The position numbers and the translations under genes were made by a program. From positions 1 to 64,000 of the forward strand of contig JAETOJ010000008.1 of the NCBI GenBank assembly GCA_021768085.1: a DNA stretch of 64,000 nucleotides. The letters are read 5' to 3'. Of this stretch, positions 42,602-52,227 are shown in pieces. This stretch comes from Bacillota bacterium (GTDB taxonomy: Bacteria; Bacillota; Clostridia; Oscillospirales; Oscillospiraceae). Under the pieces are notes generated by a model that was not told the DNA's origin, made no database searches, and saw only the letters and a list, made by a program, of their open reading frames with translations. Each line of letters begins with the position of its first letter. Positions within the stretch are counted from its first letter, which is position 1.

Positions 42602-43420
42602 CTAAATTTTACAGTTCATCGCGATTCCCGCCGGCGTCACCAGGAAGGGATCCGCCGGCTTGATGGTTTTGATTTGCGTCTCTTTCTGGAAGATGTCCTC
42701 GATCCCGGTGAGGCAGCAGGTGCCGCCGCACAGATAGATGGCGTCCACGTCGGTGCCCGCCAGATAGCGGCGGACAATGGTGGCCATCTTCTCCACCACC
42801 GGGCGCACCACCGGCAGGATCTCCCGGTGGCGGGCATAGTCCTGCTTGATGGCCTCCGCCTCCTGGAAGCTGACGTGGTAGTTCCCCGCCAGCACCAGGG
42901 ACAGGTGGGTGCCTCCGGTGGGCTCGTCCTCGGTGCGCACCACCTTGCCATCCTGGAGGATGGCAAGACCGGTGGTGCCGCCGCCGATGTCCACAATCAC
43001 GCCGTTCTGGATTTGATAGATGGCGTTGGCCGCGCTGGGCTCATCCAGCACCGCTGTGACCTCGAACCCGGCTCCCTCCGCCACGTACTGGTGGGTGCGG
43101 GCGCTGGATTCCGTGCCGGCGGGCATGGCGATGGCGCAGTTGAGCAGCTCCGCGTCCAGCCGGCCCTCCAGCTTTTTCTTCAGCTCCCGGACGATATTCA
43201 GCGCGCCGGTGTAGTCCACCACTACGCCATCCTTGAGCACCCCTGCCGCCTGCTTCTCGCAGGCGATGGGGTTGTCTTCCTCGTCCAGCACCACCAAAGC
43301 GATATAGGCCGTGCCCAGATCCAGGCCCGTCTTGAGCTTGGGGCTTACAGGGTGGAAGGTGGTGTGTTCCGACTCCTTCACCCGTTCCATATAGGCGTTG
43401 ACCCGATCCAGATCCATCAT
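42602..43420 (-). CDS. eutJ: Ethanolamine utilisation chaperone-like protein EutJ
   Basis: A 272-residue actin/Hsp70-fold ATPase of the EutJ family. It has GLDLGTAYIALVVLDEEDNP (phosphate 1), VIVDIGGGTTGLAIL (phosphate 2) and IYLCGGTCCLTGIEDIF (adenosine loop). Its role is thought to be in folding or compartment assembly; it is not essential in other bacteria. AAGGAG lies 9 bases before the ATG pair. Confidence 0.92.
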   Translation of the reverse strand: MMDLDRVNAYMERVKESEHTTFHPVSPKLKTGLDLGTAYIALVVLDEEDNPIACEKQAAGVLKDGVVVDYTGALNIVRELKKKLEGRLDAELLNCAIAMPAGTESSARTHQYVAEGAGFEVTAVLDEPSAANAIYQIQNGVIVDIGGGTTGLAILQDGKVVRTEDEPTGGTHLSLVLAGNYHVSFQEAEAIKQDYARHREILPVVRPVVEKMATIVRRYLAGTDVDAIYLCGGTCCLTGIEDIFQKETQIKTIKPADPFLVTPAGIAMNCKI

Positions 43421-43462
43421 AGTGATACGCTCCTTCCCGGCGCTGCGGGGGCCGTGGGGCCC

Positions 43463-44080
43463 TTACCGGATGATTTTACCAAGGGTGAAGCCCTTGACCA
43501 TGGCGGCGTTGGCCTCGTCGAAATCAATGTGCATCTTGCAGCTGAACCGGGTGCTCACCCGGATCAGCACGTCCCGGAACACCACGGGCCGCTCGGTGAG
43601 CAGGGCCACGCTGACCCGCTGCTTATCCCGCAGGTCGAACATGACCGAGTCGGGGGCGGTCACATGGATGTGGTTGCGGGCGATGATCACGCCCTCCTTC
43701 AGCTCCAGGGTGCCGCAGGGCCCCTCGATGACGATGGAGCCGGAGCCGGCCACGTCGCCGGACTCCCGCAGGGGCGCGTCCACGCCCAACTCCACGCAGT
43801 CGCTCTTGGACAGCTCCACCTGGGAGGCCGTCCGCACCGGGCCCAGCACAGCGGTGCGCTCCTTGCGGCCCTTGGGGCCCACCAGGGTCACCCGCTGCTG
43901 GGACAGGAACTGCCCCGGCTGGGACAGGGGCCGGGCGGGCTCCAGCACCGCGCCGGGGCCAAAGAGCACCTCGGCGTCCGCCTGGGTCAGGTGGACGTGG
44001 CGGGCGGAGACCTCAACCTCTACCAGCCCCGCCCGGTGGACGGAGTTCATGACCGCCGCGGAGATCTGTTCTGCCGTCAT
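43463..44080 (-). CDS. pduL: Phosphotransacylase, PduL type (EutD role)
   Basis: A 205-residue PduL-family enzyme that turns acetyl-CoA and phosphate into acetyl phosphate, recycling CoA inside the compartment. Two zinc-site blocks are present, SARHVHLTQAD and ARNHIHVTAPD. The N-terminal helix may act as an encapsulation peptide. The start at 44080 overlaps the eutT stop (ATGA). It stands in for the unrelated EutD of enterobacteria. Confidence 0.93.
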   Translation of the reverse strand: MTAEQISAAVMNSVHRAGLVEVEVSARHVHLTQADAEVLFGPGAVLEPARPLSQPGQFLSQQRVTLVGPKGRKERTAVLGPVRTASQVELSKSDCVELGVDAPLRESGDVAGSGSIVIEGPCGTLELKEGVIIARNHIHVTAPDSVMFDLRDKQRVSVALLTERPVVFRDVLIRVSTRFSCKMHIDFDEANAAMVKGFTLGKIIR

Positions 44081-44871
44081 TTTGCCGCCCCCTTGTAGTC
44101 GCCGGCCAGATACTTGCACATCATGATGTGCAGGGCGCTGGACAGGCGGTTAAGCTCCTCGATGATGTCGCCCCGGCTGAACCGGAACCCGTCATAGAAG
44201 GCGTTGGCCGCGGCTACCTCGGTCTCCCGGATGGCGGCCCGCAGCTGGTTGAGCAGTGCGTAGTCCCGGCCCATGGTGTAGGAGGGCAGGAGCATCTGCC
44301 GGATGTTGTAGAACTTCATGGGGTTGTGGGAGTGCTCCCTCAGCTCGGCGTGGGTCAGCCCGATGATGGTGTCGCTGTGCAGCTCCTCGTCCAGCACGTC
44401 ACAGCGCATCATATTGCGCAGCGCCTTCAGCACGTCGTCCAGATCGGCCAGCAGCTGCTGGCTGCCGCCGCCCTCAGAGATCAGCGCCTGATCCAGCACC
44501 ACCAGCGCCTGGAGGCTGTCCAGCTTGCCCCGGAACAGGATCCGGGGGTGGTTTTTCGGCACCAGTTGGTTGTCAAAGAGCTGGGTCATGTGCTCCGGCT
44601 TCTCCATGTAAAAGGAGCCGCTCTGATAGTCCACATACTTGGGCTTGGGCGCGGCCATCACTGGTTGCTGGACCGGCTGGGCCGCGGCCGGTGCCGCGGC
44701 CTCCTCCGGGGCCCGCTGGGGACACTCCCCCTCTTTGGCGATCTTGATCTTGCGCTGCTGGAGGTATTCCCGCGCCGCGGGCGTGAGGATTTTCCCGGTG
44801 GGGATGTAGTACACCTCCGGCTGGCTGTTGCGCAGCTCAAACCGCAGAATATCCTCGGTGATTGCTCTCAT
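44077..44871 (-). CDS. eutT: Corrinoid adenosyltransferase EutT
   Basis: A 264-residue EutT-type cobalamin adenosyltransferase that makes the adenosylcobalamin used by EutBC. The core matches NHPRILFRGKLDSLQALVVLDQALI and the helix block MGRDYALLNQLRAAIRETEVAAA. The HX11CCX2C metal motif of enterobacterial EutT is not present: only one cysteine lies in the first 100 residues. A Pro/Ala-rich linker (about 55-75) separates an N-terminal domain that resembles the operon-associated domain in the TIGR02536-type protein. Confidence 0.9.
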   Translation of the reverse strand: MRAITEDILRFELRNSQPEVYYIPTGKILTPAAREYLQQRKIKIAKEGECPQRAPEEAAAPAAAQPVQQPVMAAPKPKYVDYQSGSFYMEKPEHMTQLFDNQLVPKNHPRILFRGKLDSLQALVVLDQALISEGGGSQQLLADLDDVLKALRNMMRCDVLDEELHSDTIIGLTHAELREHSHNPMKFYNIRQMLLPSYTMGRDYALLNQLRAAIRETEVAAANAFYDGFRFSRGDIIEELNRLSSALHIMMCKYLAGDYKGAAK

Positions 44872-44906
44872 GGGTGTCCCCCCTTTCTCAGTGGAAGTTT
44901 ACGGGC

Positions 44907-45191
44907 TTACTTCTCCAGAGAGGGAAGGATGAACTCCACTTCCTCGTGGGGCCTGGGGATCACATGGACGGAGATGAGCTCGCCCACCCGCTCGGCGGCG
45001 GCGGCGCCCGCATCGGTCGCGGCCTTCACCGCGCCCACATCGCCCCGCACCATCACGGTGACCAGGCCGCCGCCCACATGGACCTTGCCGATGAGGGTGA
45101 CGTTGGCGGCCTTCACCATAGCATCGGCCGCTTCGATAGAGGCAACGAGACCCTTTGTCTCGATCATGCCCAGTGCCTGCATTGCTGCCAT
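44907..45191 (-). CDS. eutM: BMC hexamer shell protein EutM, copy 2
   Basis: A 94-residue single-BMC-domain protein ([46 protein letters not shown]) that forms the flat shell hexamers. It is nearly identical to the next gene upstream at 45219; the few differences are near both ends and at VAS/VSS. AAGGAG precedes the ATG. Confidence 0.95.
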   Translation of the reverse strand: MAAMQALGMIETKGLVASIEAADAMVKAANVTLIGKVHVGGGLVTVMVRGDVGAVKAATDAGAAAAERVGELISVHVIPRPHEEVEFILPSLEK

Positions 45192-45218
45192 ATTAGTTCA
45201 CTCCTTAATGATGTTGGA

Positions 45219-45506
45219 TTAGCCCTTGTCCAGGGTGGGGAGAATGAACTCCACTTCCTCGTGGGGCCTGGGGATCACGTGGACGGAGATGAGCTCGCCC
45301 ACCCGCTCGGCGGCGGCGGCGCCCGCGTCGGTCGCGGCCTTCACCGCGCCCACGTCGCCGCGCACCATAACGGTCACCAGACCGCCGCCCACATGGACCT
45401 TGCCGATGAGGGTGACGTTGGCGGCCTTCACCATGGCGTCCGCCGCTTCAATAGAGCTGACCAGACCCTTTGTCTCGATCATGCCCAGTGCCTGCAATGT
45501 TGCCAT
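45219..45506 (-). CDS. eutM: BMC hexamer shell protein EutM, copy 1
   Basis: A 95-residue BMC shell protein almost identical to the product of 44907-45191, including nearly all of the DNA. The ATG at 45506 is used rather than the in-frame GTG at 45518 because the latter overlaps the ribosome site. The tandem pair points to a recent duplication, perhaps to raise the dose of the main shell tile. Confidence 0.93.
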   Translation of the reverse strand: MATLQALGMIETKGLVSSIEAADAMVKAANVTLIGKVHVGGGLVTVMVRGDVGAVKAATDAGAAAAERVGELISVHVIPRPHEEVEFILPTLDKG

Positions 45507-45549
45507 TGTATGCTTCACTCCTTATTTCGATGGGATTGGATGGGGCCCG

Positions 45550-47031
45550 TTACAGCGCCCGGAGCTTGGCCAGGATGCTGTCCACGATGCCGTCGATGTC
45601 AATGCCGCTGAGATCGGGGTTGACCCGGCACACGCCGTCCTCGCAGGACGGCACGCCGGCCCGGATCTCCTCCAGCTCCTTCAGGCCATGGGCCACATAG
45701 CGCAGATTGAGCAGGTGCATGGGGCCCACGTTCTCCGACGTGGCCGAGCCGCCCACCGCGCCGCAGCCCAGAGTGAGGGAGGGCATCAGGCCGGTGGTGC
45801 CGCCGATGCCGCCCAGGGCGCTGGGGGTGTTCACCAGAATCCGGGAGGCGGGCACTCGACGGGCAAAGTAGTCCTCGATCTCCTTGTTCTGGGTGTGCAT
45901 GGAGAAGGTATGGCCGGCGCCCTCGTAGTGGAGGATCTCGCACACCTTGTCACACACGTCCTTGTAGTCCTTGCCCACGTAGAAGGCCAGGATGGGTCCC
46001 AGCTTCTCGTTGGAATAGGGATGGCCGCGGCCCACGCCGGTCTCCCGGGCCACCAGCACCCGGGCGGTGGCGGGCACCTTGGTCAGGCCGGCCAGCTTGG
46101 CGATGGTTTCCACGCTGCGGCCCACGATCTCGGGGTTCATGGTGCCGTTGGCCCGGAGAATGAACCGGCCCAGCTGCTCCCGCTCCGCCTCGTCCAGGAA
46201 ATAGGCGCCCTGCTTCTCCATCTCGGCCTGCACCGCCACCACCATGTCCTCGTCGCAAATGATGGACTGCTCGGAGGCGCAGATGGTGCCGTTGTCAAAG
46301 GTCTTGGAGTCCAGAATACGCTTGACCGCCAGCTTCAGGTCGCAGCTCTTTTCAATGTAGGCGGGGCCGTTGCCCGGGCCCACGCCGATGGCGGGGGTGC
46401 CGGAGGAATAGGCCGCGCGCACCATGGCGGAGCCGCCGGTGGCCAAAATCATGGCCACGTCCCGATGGCGCATCAGATTGTCGGTGGCCTCCATGGTGGG
46501 GATGGTGATACAGGAGACCAGATCCTCATTCCCGCCCGCCTCGGACACCGCCTGCCGGATGACCTTGACGGTCTCCAGAATGCAGCGCAGGGCGGTGGGG
46601 TGGGGGGAGAACACAATGGCGTTGCCCGCCTTGATGGCGATCTCCGCCTTATACAGCGCGGTGGAGGTGGGGTTGGTGGACGGGATCAGACCCGCAATCA
46701 CGCCCACGGGCACCGCGATGGTGTGGACGCCCCTGGCGGGATCACAGCTGATCTCGCCGATGGTTTTCATGTCCTTGATATGCTCATAGACGCCGCGGCT
46801 GGCAAAGACGTTCTTGATGATCTTGTCCTCGACGATACCGAACCCGGTGTCCTCGTTGGCCATCTGGGCCAGACGGCGGGCGTTGCGCACGCCGGCGTCC
46901 GCGATGGCCCGGACGATCCGATCCACCTGGGCCTGGCTCATCTGGGCCAGCTCCCGCTGGGCGGCCTTGGCCGCCTCAACCAGCTCACGGACTTCCTGCA
47001 TGGACAGTAAGTCCTTATCAATCAGTTGCAT
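45550..47031 (-). CDS. eutE: Acetaldehyde dehydrogenase (CoA-acylating) EutE
   Basis: A 493-residue aldehyde dehydrogenase that converts acetaldehyde, NAD and CoA to acetyl-CoA. The catalytic cysteine is in FDNGTICASEQSIICDED, and FSPHPTALRC and GVGPGNGPAYIEKS form the cofactor site. The N-terminal helix (DLLSMQEVRELVEAAKAAQREL) resembles a compartment-targeting peptide. GGAGTGATG precedes the start. It sits between the EutK-like and EutM shell genes. Confidence 0.97.
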   Translation of the reverse strand: MQLIDKDLLSMQEVRELVEAAKAAQRELAQMSQAQVDRIVRAIADAGVRNARRLAQMANEDTGFGIVEDKIIKNVFASRGVYEHIKDMKTIGEISCDPARGVHTIAVPVGVIAGLIPSTNPTSTALYKAEIAIKAGNAIVFSPHPTALRCILETVKVIRQAVSEAGGNEDLVSCITIPTMEATDNLMRHRDVAMILATGGSAMVRAAYSSGTPAIGVGPGNGPAYIEKSCDLKLAVKRILDSKTFDNGTICASEQSIICDEDMVVAVQAEMEKQGAYFLDEAEREQLGRFILRANGTMNPEIVGRSVETIAKLAGLTKVPATARVLVARETGVGRGHPYSNEKLGPILAFYVGKDYKDVCDKVCEILHYEGAGHTFSMHTQNKEIEDYFARRVPASRILVNTPSALGGIGGTTGLMPSLTLGCGAVGGSATSENVGPMHLLNLRYVAHGLKELEEIRAGVPSCEDGVCRVNPDLSGIDIDGIVDSILAKLRAL

Positions 47032-47069
47032 CTGTCACATCACTCCTATCGTAAGCCGGGTTACGGCTG

Positions 47070-47678
47070 TTATCCCCGGCGCGCCAGGCAGGCCCGGATC
47101 TCCGTGAGAAGCTGATCCTTCTTGGCGTCCCGGATCTCCCTGCGGCTCATGCCCTCCACGTTGAGGGAGCGGGCCAGCACCCGCAGCTGCACCACGGGCA
47201 TGGCCTCCAGCTCCGCCTCCGTAGGAATGGCGGCGTCCGCCTTGGCGGGCGCGGCCTCCCTGGGCTCGGGCTGGGGCTGGGGTTCCGGCGCGGCCTCCCT
47301 GGCGGGGGGCTCAGGCTCCGGATCCGGCGGGGCGATGGGCTCAGGGGGCTGCTCCGGTTTCGGTGGGGCCGGAGGCTCCGGCTCGGGGGCAGGCTCCGCG
47401 GCCGGAGGGGGCAGCTCGCCCAAAATCTCCTCCACCTCGCCGTGGGGCCTGGGAATGACATGGACGGAGATGAGCTCGCCCACCCGCTCGGCGGCGGCGG
47501 CGCCCGCGTCGGTGGCGGCCTTCACCGCACCCACGTCGCCCCGCACCATCACGGTGACAAGCCCGCCGCCCACGTGCTCCTTGCACTGGAGGGACACATT
47601 GGCGGCCTTCACCATGGCGTCAGCCGCCTCGATGGCGGCCACCAGGCCCTTGGTTTCGATCATGCCCAATGCTTTCAT
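47070..47678 (-). CDS. eutK: EutK-like BMC protein with SAP/Rho_N-type tail
   Basis: A 202-residue shell protein. Residues 1-88 are a BMC domain closely matching the EutM copies. Then comes a 60-residue linker rich in Pro, Glu and Ala ([17 protein letters not shown]), and a C-terminal 45 residues ([32 protein letters not shown]) that look like a Rho_N/SAP-type helical nucleic-acid-binding unit. Enterobacterial EutK also ends in a helix-turn-helix-like domain. It may link the shell to RNA, DNA or cargo; this is not proven. Confidence 0.85.
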   Translation of the reverse strand: MKALGMIETKGLVAAIEAADAMVKAANVSLQCKEHVGGGLVTVMVRGDVGAVKAATDAGAAAAERVGELISVHVIPRPHGEVEEILGELPPPAAEPAPEPEPPAPPKPEQPPEPIAPPDPEPEPPAREAAPEPQPQPEPREAAPAKADAAIPTEAELEAMPVVQLRVLARSLNVEGMSRREIRDAKKDQLLTEIRACLARRG

Positions 47679-47709
47679 AAGTACCTCCGTTCAAAAGGCG
47701 GATGGGGAC

Positions 47710-48360
47710 TTATTCCACGGGACGATCAGCAACAGCCTCCACGGCGGCGGCAAACGCATCGCAGGCGGACTTACAGGCGGACTGGCTGCCGGTGAGCAGA
47801 GCGCCGCCGAAGTTGGTCTCGGAAGGAGGCGCGTACAGCACGCACATCCGCACGTCGGCGGCCTTCAGCGCGGCATCCACGCCGTACATGGCCTCCAGCG
47901 GAGGAGCGATGAGGTAGGCAATGGCCTCGCCCTCGGCAATGCCGCAGCCCTCGGACAGATAGGAGCCGGTGCGGGAGATGCAGTGGGCGTAGTAGCACAC
48001 GCTGTCCTCGTCGTTGGCGGAGACAAAGTGGCACACATTCTCGATCATGTCCACAGCCGCGTCCAGGCCGGCCTTGGCCTCGGCGGGGTTGGGAGCGGCC
48101 AGAATGCCGATGATTTCGCCGGCCAGGGCGGTGTTGGCGTTGGCGGCGCCGGCGTAGAAGCTCTTGGCGTAAACCACCTTGCAGTCGGCCTTCTTGGTGG
48201 CCTCGTCCAGGGCGGTGTAGGTCACATCATCGCAGTCGGCAGTGATGAGGGCCAGGGACTTCTGATCGGGAGTCAGACCCAGCTCCTTGGCCATATCGGG
48301 GGCCACATTGGGGATCAGGCGGGTGGCTAATACCTTTGCAGGCAACGGATCGCGTTTCAT
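47710..48360 (-). CDS. eutL: BMC tandem-domain shell protein EutL
   Basis: A 216-residue EutL protein with two circularly permuted BMC domains that forms trimers with a gated central pore. It begins DPLPAKVLATRLIPNVAPDMAKELGL and has the IENVCHFVSANDEDSVCYYAHCIS and EGEAIAYLIAPPLEAMYGVDAAL blocks of the family. It is thought to admit large cofactors such as cobalamin or to bind ethanolamine. GAGGGAGG precedes the start. Confidence 0.96.
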   Translation of the reverse strand: MKRDPLPAKVLATRLIPNVAPDMAKELGLTPDQKSLALITADCDDVTYTALDEATKKADCKVVYAKSFYAGAANANTALAGEIIGILAAPNPAEAKAGLDAAVDMIENVCHFVSANDEDSVCYYAHCISRTGSYLSEGCGIAEGEAIAYLIAPPLEAMYGVDAALKAADVRMCVLYAPPSETNFGGALLTGSQSACKSACDAFAAAVEAVADRPVE

Positions 48361-48379
48361 GATAATAATCCTCCCTCTG

Positions 48380-49267
48380 TTACAGTTTCAGATCAGTGCC
48401 GCTGGCCTTCTTCTCCAGCATGATCTTGATGATCTCGGCAATATGGGCGCCGGCCTCGGCGGGGATGGTGCCGGAGCGGTGGATGTTGGACACCACGGTG
48501 CGGCGGGCCTCGGGCATGCCCACGGTGGCCTTGTACGCGATGTAGGCGGACATGGACTCGGCGGTGATCAGGCCCGGACGCTCACCGATGAGGGTGCAGG
48601 TCACGTCGGCGCCGGTCAGCTCGGAGATCTCGTCCATCACGCCCACGCGGCCGTACTTCACGAAGAAGGGGGTGCCCACGTCGATGCGGTAGCTCTCCAG
48701 GCCCTGCAGGATGGCGGGGAGCAGATCGCCGATGTTGGCGGCCACGGACGCGGAGGACAGACCGTCGGACACATAGATCTGAACGGTGGGGTTCTTCTTG
48801 CACTTGGCCTTGATGGTCTCCACGCCCTCGGGGCTGAGCTTACGGCCCAGGTCGGGACGGGTCAGGTAGACGTCCTTGCTCTCGCACTGGGTCTGGACAG
48901 TCCACAGGCCCATCTTCTCCACGAACGCCTCGTCCACGTCGTTGAACACGGCGTCCTGGGCGGCGGAGTGGGCGGCGCGGAACTCCAGCTGGGGCAGGGT
49001 CAGGTAGCGGGCGCCGGCCCGGCCGATGCCCAGACGGCAAGGGGCGTTGTATTTCAGCTCGGCGTACTCCTCGCCGTGCTCGGGGTTTTCCACCAGGTAC
49101 TGGGTGCGGATGTCGATGGCGGTCACGTCGGGCAGCTCGCCGTCCTCAACCTGGGAGGACTGGACGGCCTGACTGACAGCCTGGACGGCGGCCGGAGCAG
49201 CGGCCGCGGAAGTGCCCAGCTCGGAGAGTACCTGCTCAATAATGGCTCTCAGATCTTTCTCATTCAT
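48380..49267 (-). CDS. eutC: Ethanolamine ammonia-lyase small subunit
   Basis: A 295-residue light chain of the adenosylcobalamin-dependent lyase that splits ethanolamine into acetaldehyde and ammonia. The B12-binding part includes [22 protein letters not shown] and [23 protein letters not shown]. The N-terminal [18 protein letters not shown] helix plus Ala-rich linker is a compartment-targeting peptide. It follows eutB by 15 bases with AAAGGAGG. Confidence 0.97.
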   Translation of the reverse strand: MNEKDLRAIIEQVLSELGTSAAAAPAAVQAVSQAVQSSQVEDGELPDVTAIDIRTQYLVENPEHGEEYAELKYNAPCRLGIGRAGARYLTLPQLEFRAAHSAAQDAVFNDVDEAFVEKMGLWTVQTQCESKDVYLTRPDLGRKLSPEGVETIKAKCKKNPTVQIYVSDGLSSASVAANIGDLLPAILQGLESYRIDVGTPFFVKYGRVGVMDEISELTGADVTCTLIGERPGLITAESMSAYIAYKATVGMPEARRTVVSNIHRSGTIPAEAGAHIAEIIKIMLEKKASGTDLKL

Positions 49268-49282
49268 TGATTCCAGCCTCCT

Positions 49283-50653
49283 TTACTTCGTCATGAACAC
49301 GGAAGCGTCGCCGGCCTTGCCGGTCAGCTTGCCGTTCTCGGAGAAGCCCATCTTCTCCAGCCACTGGTCGAACTCCTTGATGGGACGCAGGCCAAAGACC
49401 TCGCGCAGCGCGGCGGCCTCATGGTAACCGGTGCACTGGTACATCAGCATACAGTCGTCGCCCTGGGGCACGCCCATGACGTAGTTGCAGCCCGCGGCCA
49501 CCAGCAGGGTAGCCAGGTTCTCGATGTCGTTCTGGTCGGCCTTCATGTGGTTGGTGTAGCAGGCGTCGCAGCCCATAGGCAGACCGCTGAGCTTGCCCAT
49601 GAAGTGATCCTCCAGGCCGGCGCGGGTGACCTGCTTGGAATCGTACAGGTACTCGGGGCCGATGAAGCCGACGACGGTGTTCACCAGGAAGGGCTTGAAG
49701 TGGCGGCCGAAGCCGTAGCAGCGGGCCTCCATGGTCACCTGATCCCAGCCGTTGTGGGCGTCGGAGGACAGCTCGGAGCCTTGGCCGGTCTCGAAGTACA
49801 TCACGTTGGGGCCGGTGCAGGTGCCCCGGGTCAGCATGGTCTGGCGGCCGTCCTCCAGCATCTGGGTGGTCAGGCCGAAGGCCTCGTTGCCCTTCTGGGA
49901 GCCGGCGATGGACTGGAACATCAAATCCAGCGGAGCGCCGAACTTGTTGGCGGCCTCGGTCTGGGTGGTCACGTGGGCCAGCACGCAGATCTGGGTGGGA
50001 ACCTCCCACTTGGCCTTGAACTCGTCCAGCATCTTCAGCAGACGGGCCACGCTCTCCACGGAGTCGTCCACGGGGTTGATGCCGATGACGGCATCGCCGC
50101 AGCCCAGGGACAGACCCTCCATCACGGAGGCCACGATGCCCTTGGGATCGTCGGTGGTGTGGTTGGGCTGGAGACGGGCGGAGAAGGTGCCCGGCAGACC
50201 GATGGTGGTGTTGCAGTGGGCGCTGACGCGGATCTTCTTGGCGGCGTACACCAGATCCAAGTTGCTCATCAGCTTGCACACGCCGGCGATGCACTCGGAG
50301 GTCAGGCCCCGGGAGGCGCGCTTGATCATGTCGCCGGTGGTCTTTTCGCTGAGCAGCCACTCACGGAACTCAGCCACGGTCATATTCTTGAAGCTGTTGA
50401 AAATGGTCTCGTTCAGGTCGTCCTGGATGATGCGGGTTACGTCGTCCTCCTCATAGGGGACGGCGGGGCAGTTGCGCAGATCATTGAGCGTAAGGTTGGA
50501 CAGAACCACCTTAGCAGCGACCCGCTCCTCCGCAGTTTCGGCGGCGATGCCTGCCAGCTTGTCGCCGGATTTTTCCTCGTTTGCCTTGGCCATGACCTCA
50601 CGGATGGATTTGAACTCGTAGACATGGCCGAACAGCCTGGTTTTGAGAATCAC
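49283..50653 (-). CDS. eutB: Ethanolamine ammonia-lyase large subunit
   Basis: A 456-residue TIM-barrel heavy chain with the active site for ethanolamine and the adenosyl group. Typical blocks are VMAKANEEKSGDKLAGIAAET, SAHCNTTIGLPGTFSARLQPNH split over 140-165, and MYFETGQGSELSSDAHNGWDQ. The start is taken as GTG at 50653 (MILKTRLFGHVYEF), as AAGGGG lies 8 bases upstream and homologues start there; an earlier in-frame GTG is too close to that site. Confidence 0.97.
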   Translation of the reverse strand: MILKTRLFGHVYEFKSIREVMAKANEEKSGDKLAGIAAETAEERVAAKVVLSNLTLNDLRNCPAVPYEEDDVTRIIQDDLNETIFNSFKNMTVAEFREWLLSEKTTGDMIKRASRGLTSECIAGVCKLMSNLDLVYAAKKIRVSAHCNTTIGLPGTFSARLQPNHTTDDPKGIVASVMEGLSLGCGDAVIGINPVDDSVESVARLLKMLDEFKAKWEVPTQICVLAHVTTQTEAANKFGAPLDLMFQSIAGSQKGNEAFGLTTQMLEDGRQTMLTRGTCTGPNVMYFETGQGSELSSDAHNGWDQVTMEARCYGFGRHFKPFLVNTVVGFIGPEYLYDSKQVTRAGLEDHFMGKLSGLPMGCDACYTNHMKADQNDIENLATLLVAAGCNYVMGVPQGDDCMLMYQCTGYHEAAALREVFGLRPIKEFDQWLEKMGFSENGKLTGKAGDASVFMTK

Positions 50654-50678
50654 TTTTTTCACCCCTTATTATTGTTCG

Positions 50679-52109
50679 TCAGGAATTGAACACCAAGGTC
50701 TTAATCACCACGGGCAGAACCTGCCCACCGGCCACCGGCTCGCCGATGTCGATGTAATCGCCGTTGGCGGTGTGTACTCCGTCGATGCAGATCACGGGCT
50801 TTTCGTGCTTGAGCATCACATTCAGCGCGTTGCCCAGCACCTTGCCCACATCGTTTTCCACCACCACGATGAGCGGGAATCTGCTGTCTATCACCTCCTT
50901 TGCCGATTCGATGATCGCCGCCGCCAGCGCCTGGACTTCCACAAAGCTGGTGCGTTTTTCCCCGGCGAAGGCGATGGCGATCTGCTCGATCTTGCCCTCC
51001 GGCATATGCAGCGGGAGTTGATATGCAATCGAGGCCTTCAGCGTCTCCAGCGACGCCTCGTCCTCAGCGGAGACTTTCAGAATGGGCACGTTTTTCACCG
51101 GGAGCAGGTTGGCGTCATAGCGGATGGTGCTCCCGCTCACGTCGGTGGCGTGGGTGCCCGCCCCCACCACCGTGGCCCGGATGGTCTCCAGGGCGGGGCA
51201 CCGCTCCACCCTGGACAGGTCGGGATCCTCCCGGATGGCCCGGCCCAGCAGCACGCCGATGTCCCCATACCGGAACACGTCCCCCGGCTGATCCTGGTAC
51301 ACACAGTCGGCCACGCCGCCGGAGAAGGTCACCGCCTTCACCCGGGGCTGGTCGGCCAGCATCTTGCCGGAGTTGGTATACAGCCCCTTGTGCTCCCCGT
51401 CCGGCTGGGTGAGGTGGAGGGCCTGGGCCAGCTGGGCGGCCATGAGCCGGCACACCTGGAGCAGCACCTCCGGATCGGCCCGGTTGCCGGCGGAGATCTG
51501 GATGCCGTGCCGGTTGGCCAGGGCCTGAATTTTGGGATAGACATAGGTCAGCCTGCCGTCCGCCACCTTGATCAGCCGTCCGCCGATGTCCAGGCAGCAG
51601 GTGCTGCGCAGGGTGCCGGTGTCGTACAGGGCGATGTTGCTGGTGCCGCCCCCCACGTCCAGGTTGGCCACCGGGATGCGGCGCTGCTTGGACAGGGCGT
51701 CCGCCCCGGCCCCCCGGGCGGAGAGGACGGACTCCAGGTCAGGGCCCGCCGTGGCCACCACGAAGTCCCCCGCCATGTCGGACAGGGCGGCCAGCACCTC
51801 GTTGGCGTTCTGCTTCCGGGCGGTCTCGCCGGTGATGATCACCGCGCCGGTCTGGATGTCCTCCGGCTTCATGCCGCCGGCGGCGTACTCCCGGCGCACG
51901 ATGTCCTTCACCGCCTCCGCGTCGATCTCCGTGGGGGACTTCAGGGGGGTGAAGTAGATGGGGCTGCGGTAGATGACCTCCTTGTCCACAATGTCGATCT
52001 GGGGCGCCATGTAGCTCACCGCCCGGTTCTCCAGGGTCAGGCGGCTGAAGATCAGTTGTGTGGTGGATGTTCCAATGTCAATGCCCGCGCTGAGAATGAC
52101 TTCATGCAA
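50679..52109 (-). CDS. eutA: EutA reactivating factor for ethanolamine ammonia-lyase
   Basis: A 476-residue actin-fold ATPase that releases damaged cobalamin from Eut[40 protein letters not shown] and [11 protein letters not shown] are its nucleotide-binding blocks. The start is taken as TTG at 52109 (reading [14 protein letters not shown]) with GGGTGG 5 bases upstream; homologues begin at this point. It is preceded by a conditional terminator with EutV-type hairpins. Confidence 0.95.
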   Translation of the reverse strand: MHEVILSAGIDIGTSTTQLIFSRLTLENRAVSYMAPQIDIVDKEVIYRSPIYFTPLKSPTEIDAEAVKDIVRREYAAGGMKPEDIQTGAVIITGETARKQNANEVLAALSDMAGDFVVATAGPDLESVLSARGAGADALSKQRRIPVANLDVGGGTSNIALYDTGTLRSTCCLDIGGRLIKVADGRLTYVYPKIQALANRHGIQISAGNRADPEVLLQVCRLMAAQLAQALHLTQPDGEHKGLYTNSGKMLADQPRVKAVTFSGGVADCVYQDQPGDVFRYGDIGVLLGRAIREDPDLSRVERCPALETIRATVVGAGTHATDVSGSTIRYDANLLPVKNVPILKVSAEDEASLETLKASIAYQLPLHMPEGKIEQIAIAFAGEKRTSFVEVQALAAAIIESAKEVIDSRFPLIVVVENDVGKVLGNALNVMLKHEKPVICIDGVHTANGDYIDIGEPVAGGQVLPVVIKTLVFNS

Positions 52110-52140
52110 AATAACCACCCGCTTCTCTTAAAATAATCCG

Positions 52141-52227
52141 AAAAAAAGGCAGCCCAAAGCAAGGGGGCCTCCCCCCGTGCCCGAGCTGCACCGCTCCAAG
52201 CGAAGTCCGGCGGCGTTACGTCACGTC
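52141..52227 (-). promoter_or_regulatory. EutV-type antitermination site before eutA
   Basis: On the minus strand, hairpin 1 (52227-52212; GACGT, loop GACGTA, ACGCC) overlaps the eutW stop. Hairpin 2 (52196-52183; GAGC, loop GGTGCA, GCTC) starts about 30 bases later. Its 3' arm is also the 5' arm of a terminator (52189-52148) followed by seven T residues (52147-52141). The two folds exclude each other, as in ANTAR antiterminators. Confidence 0.7.
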
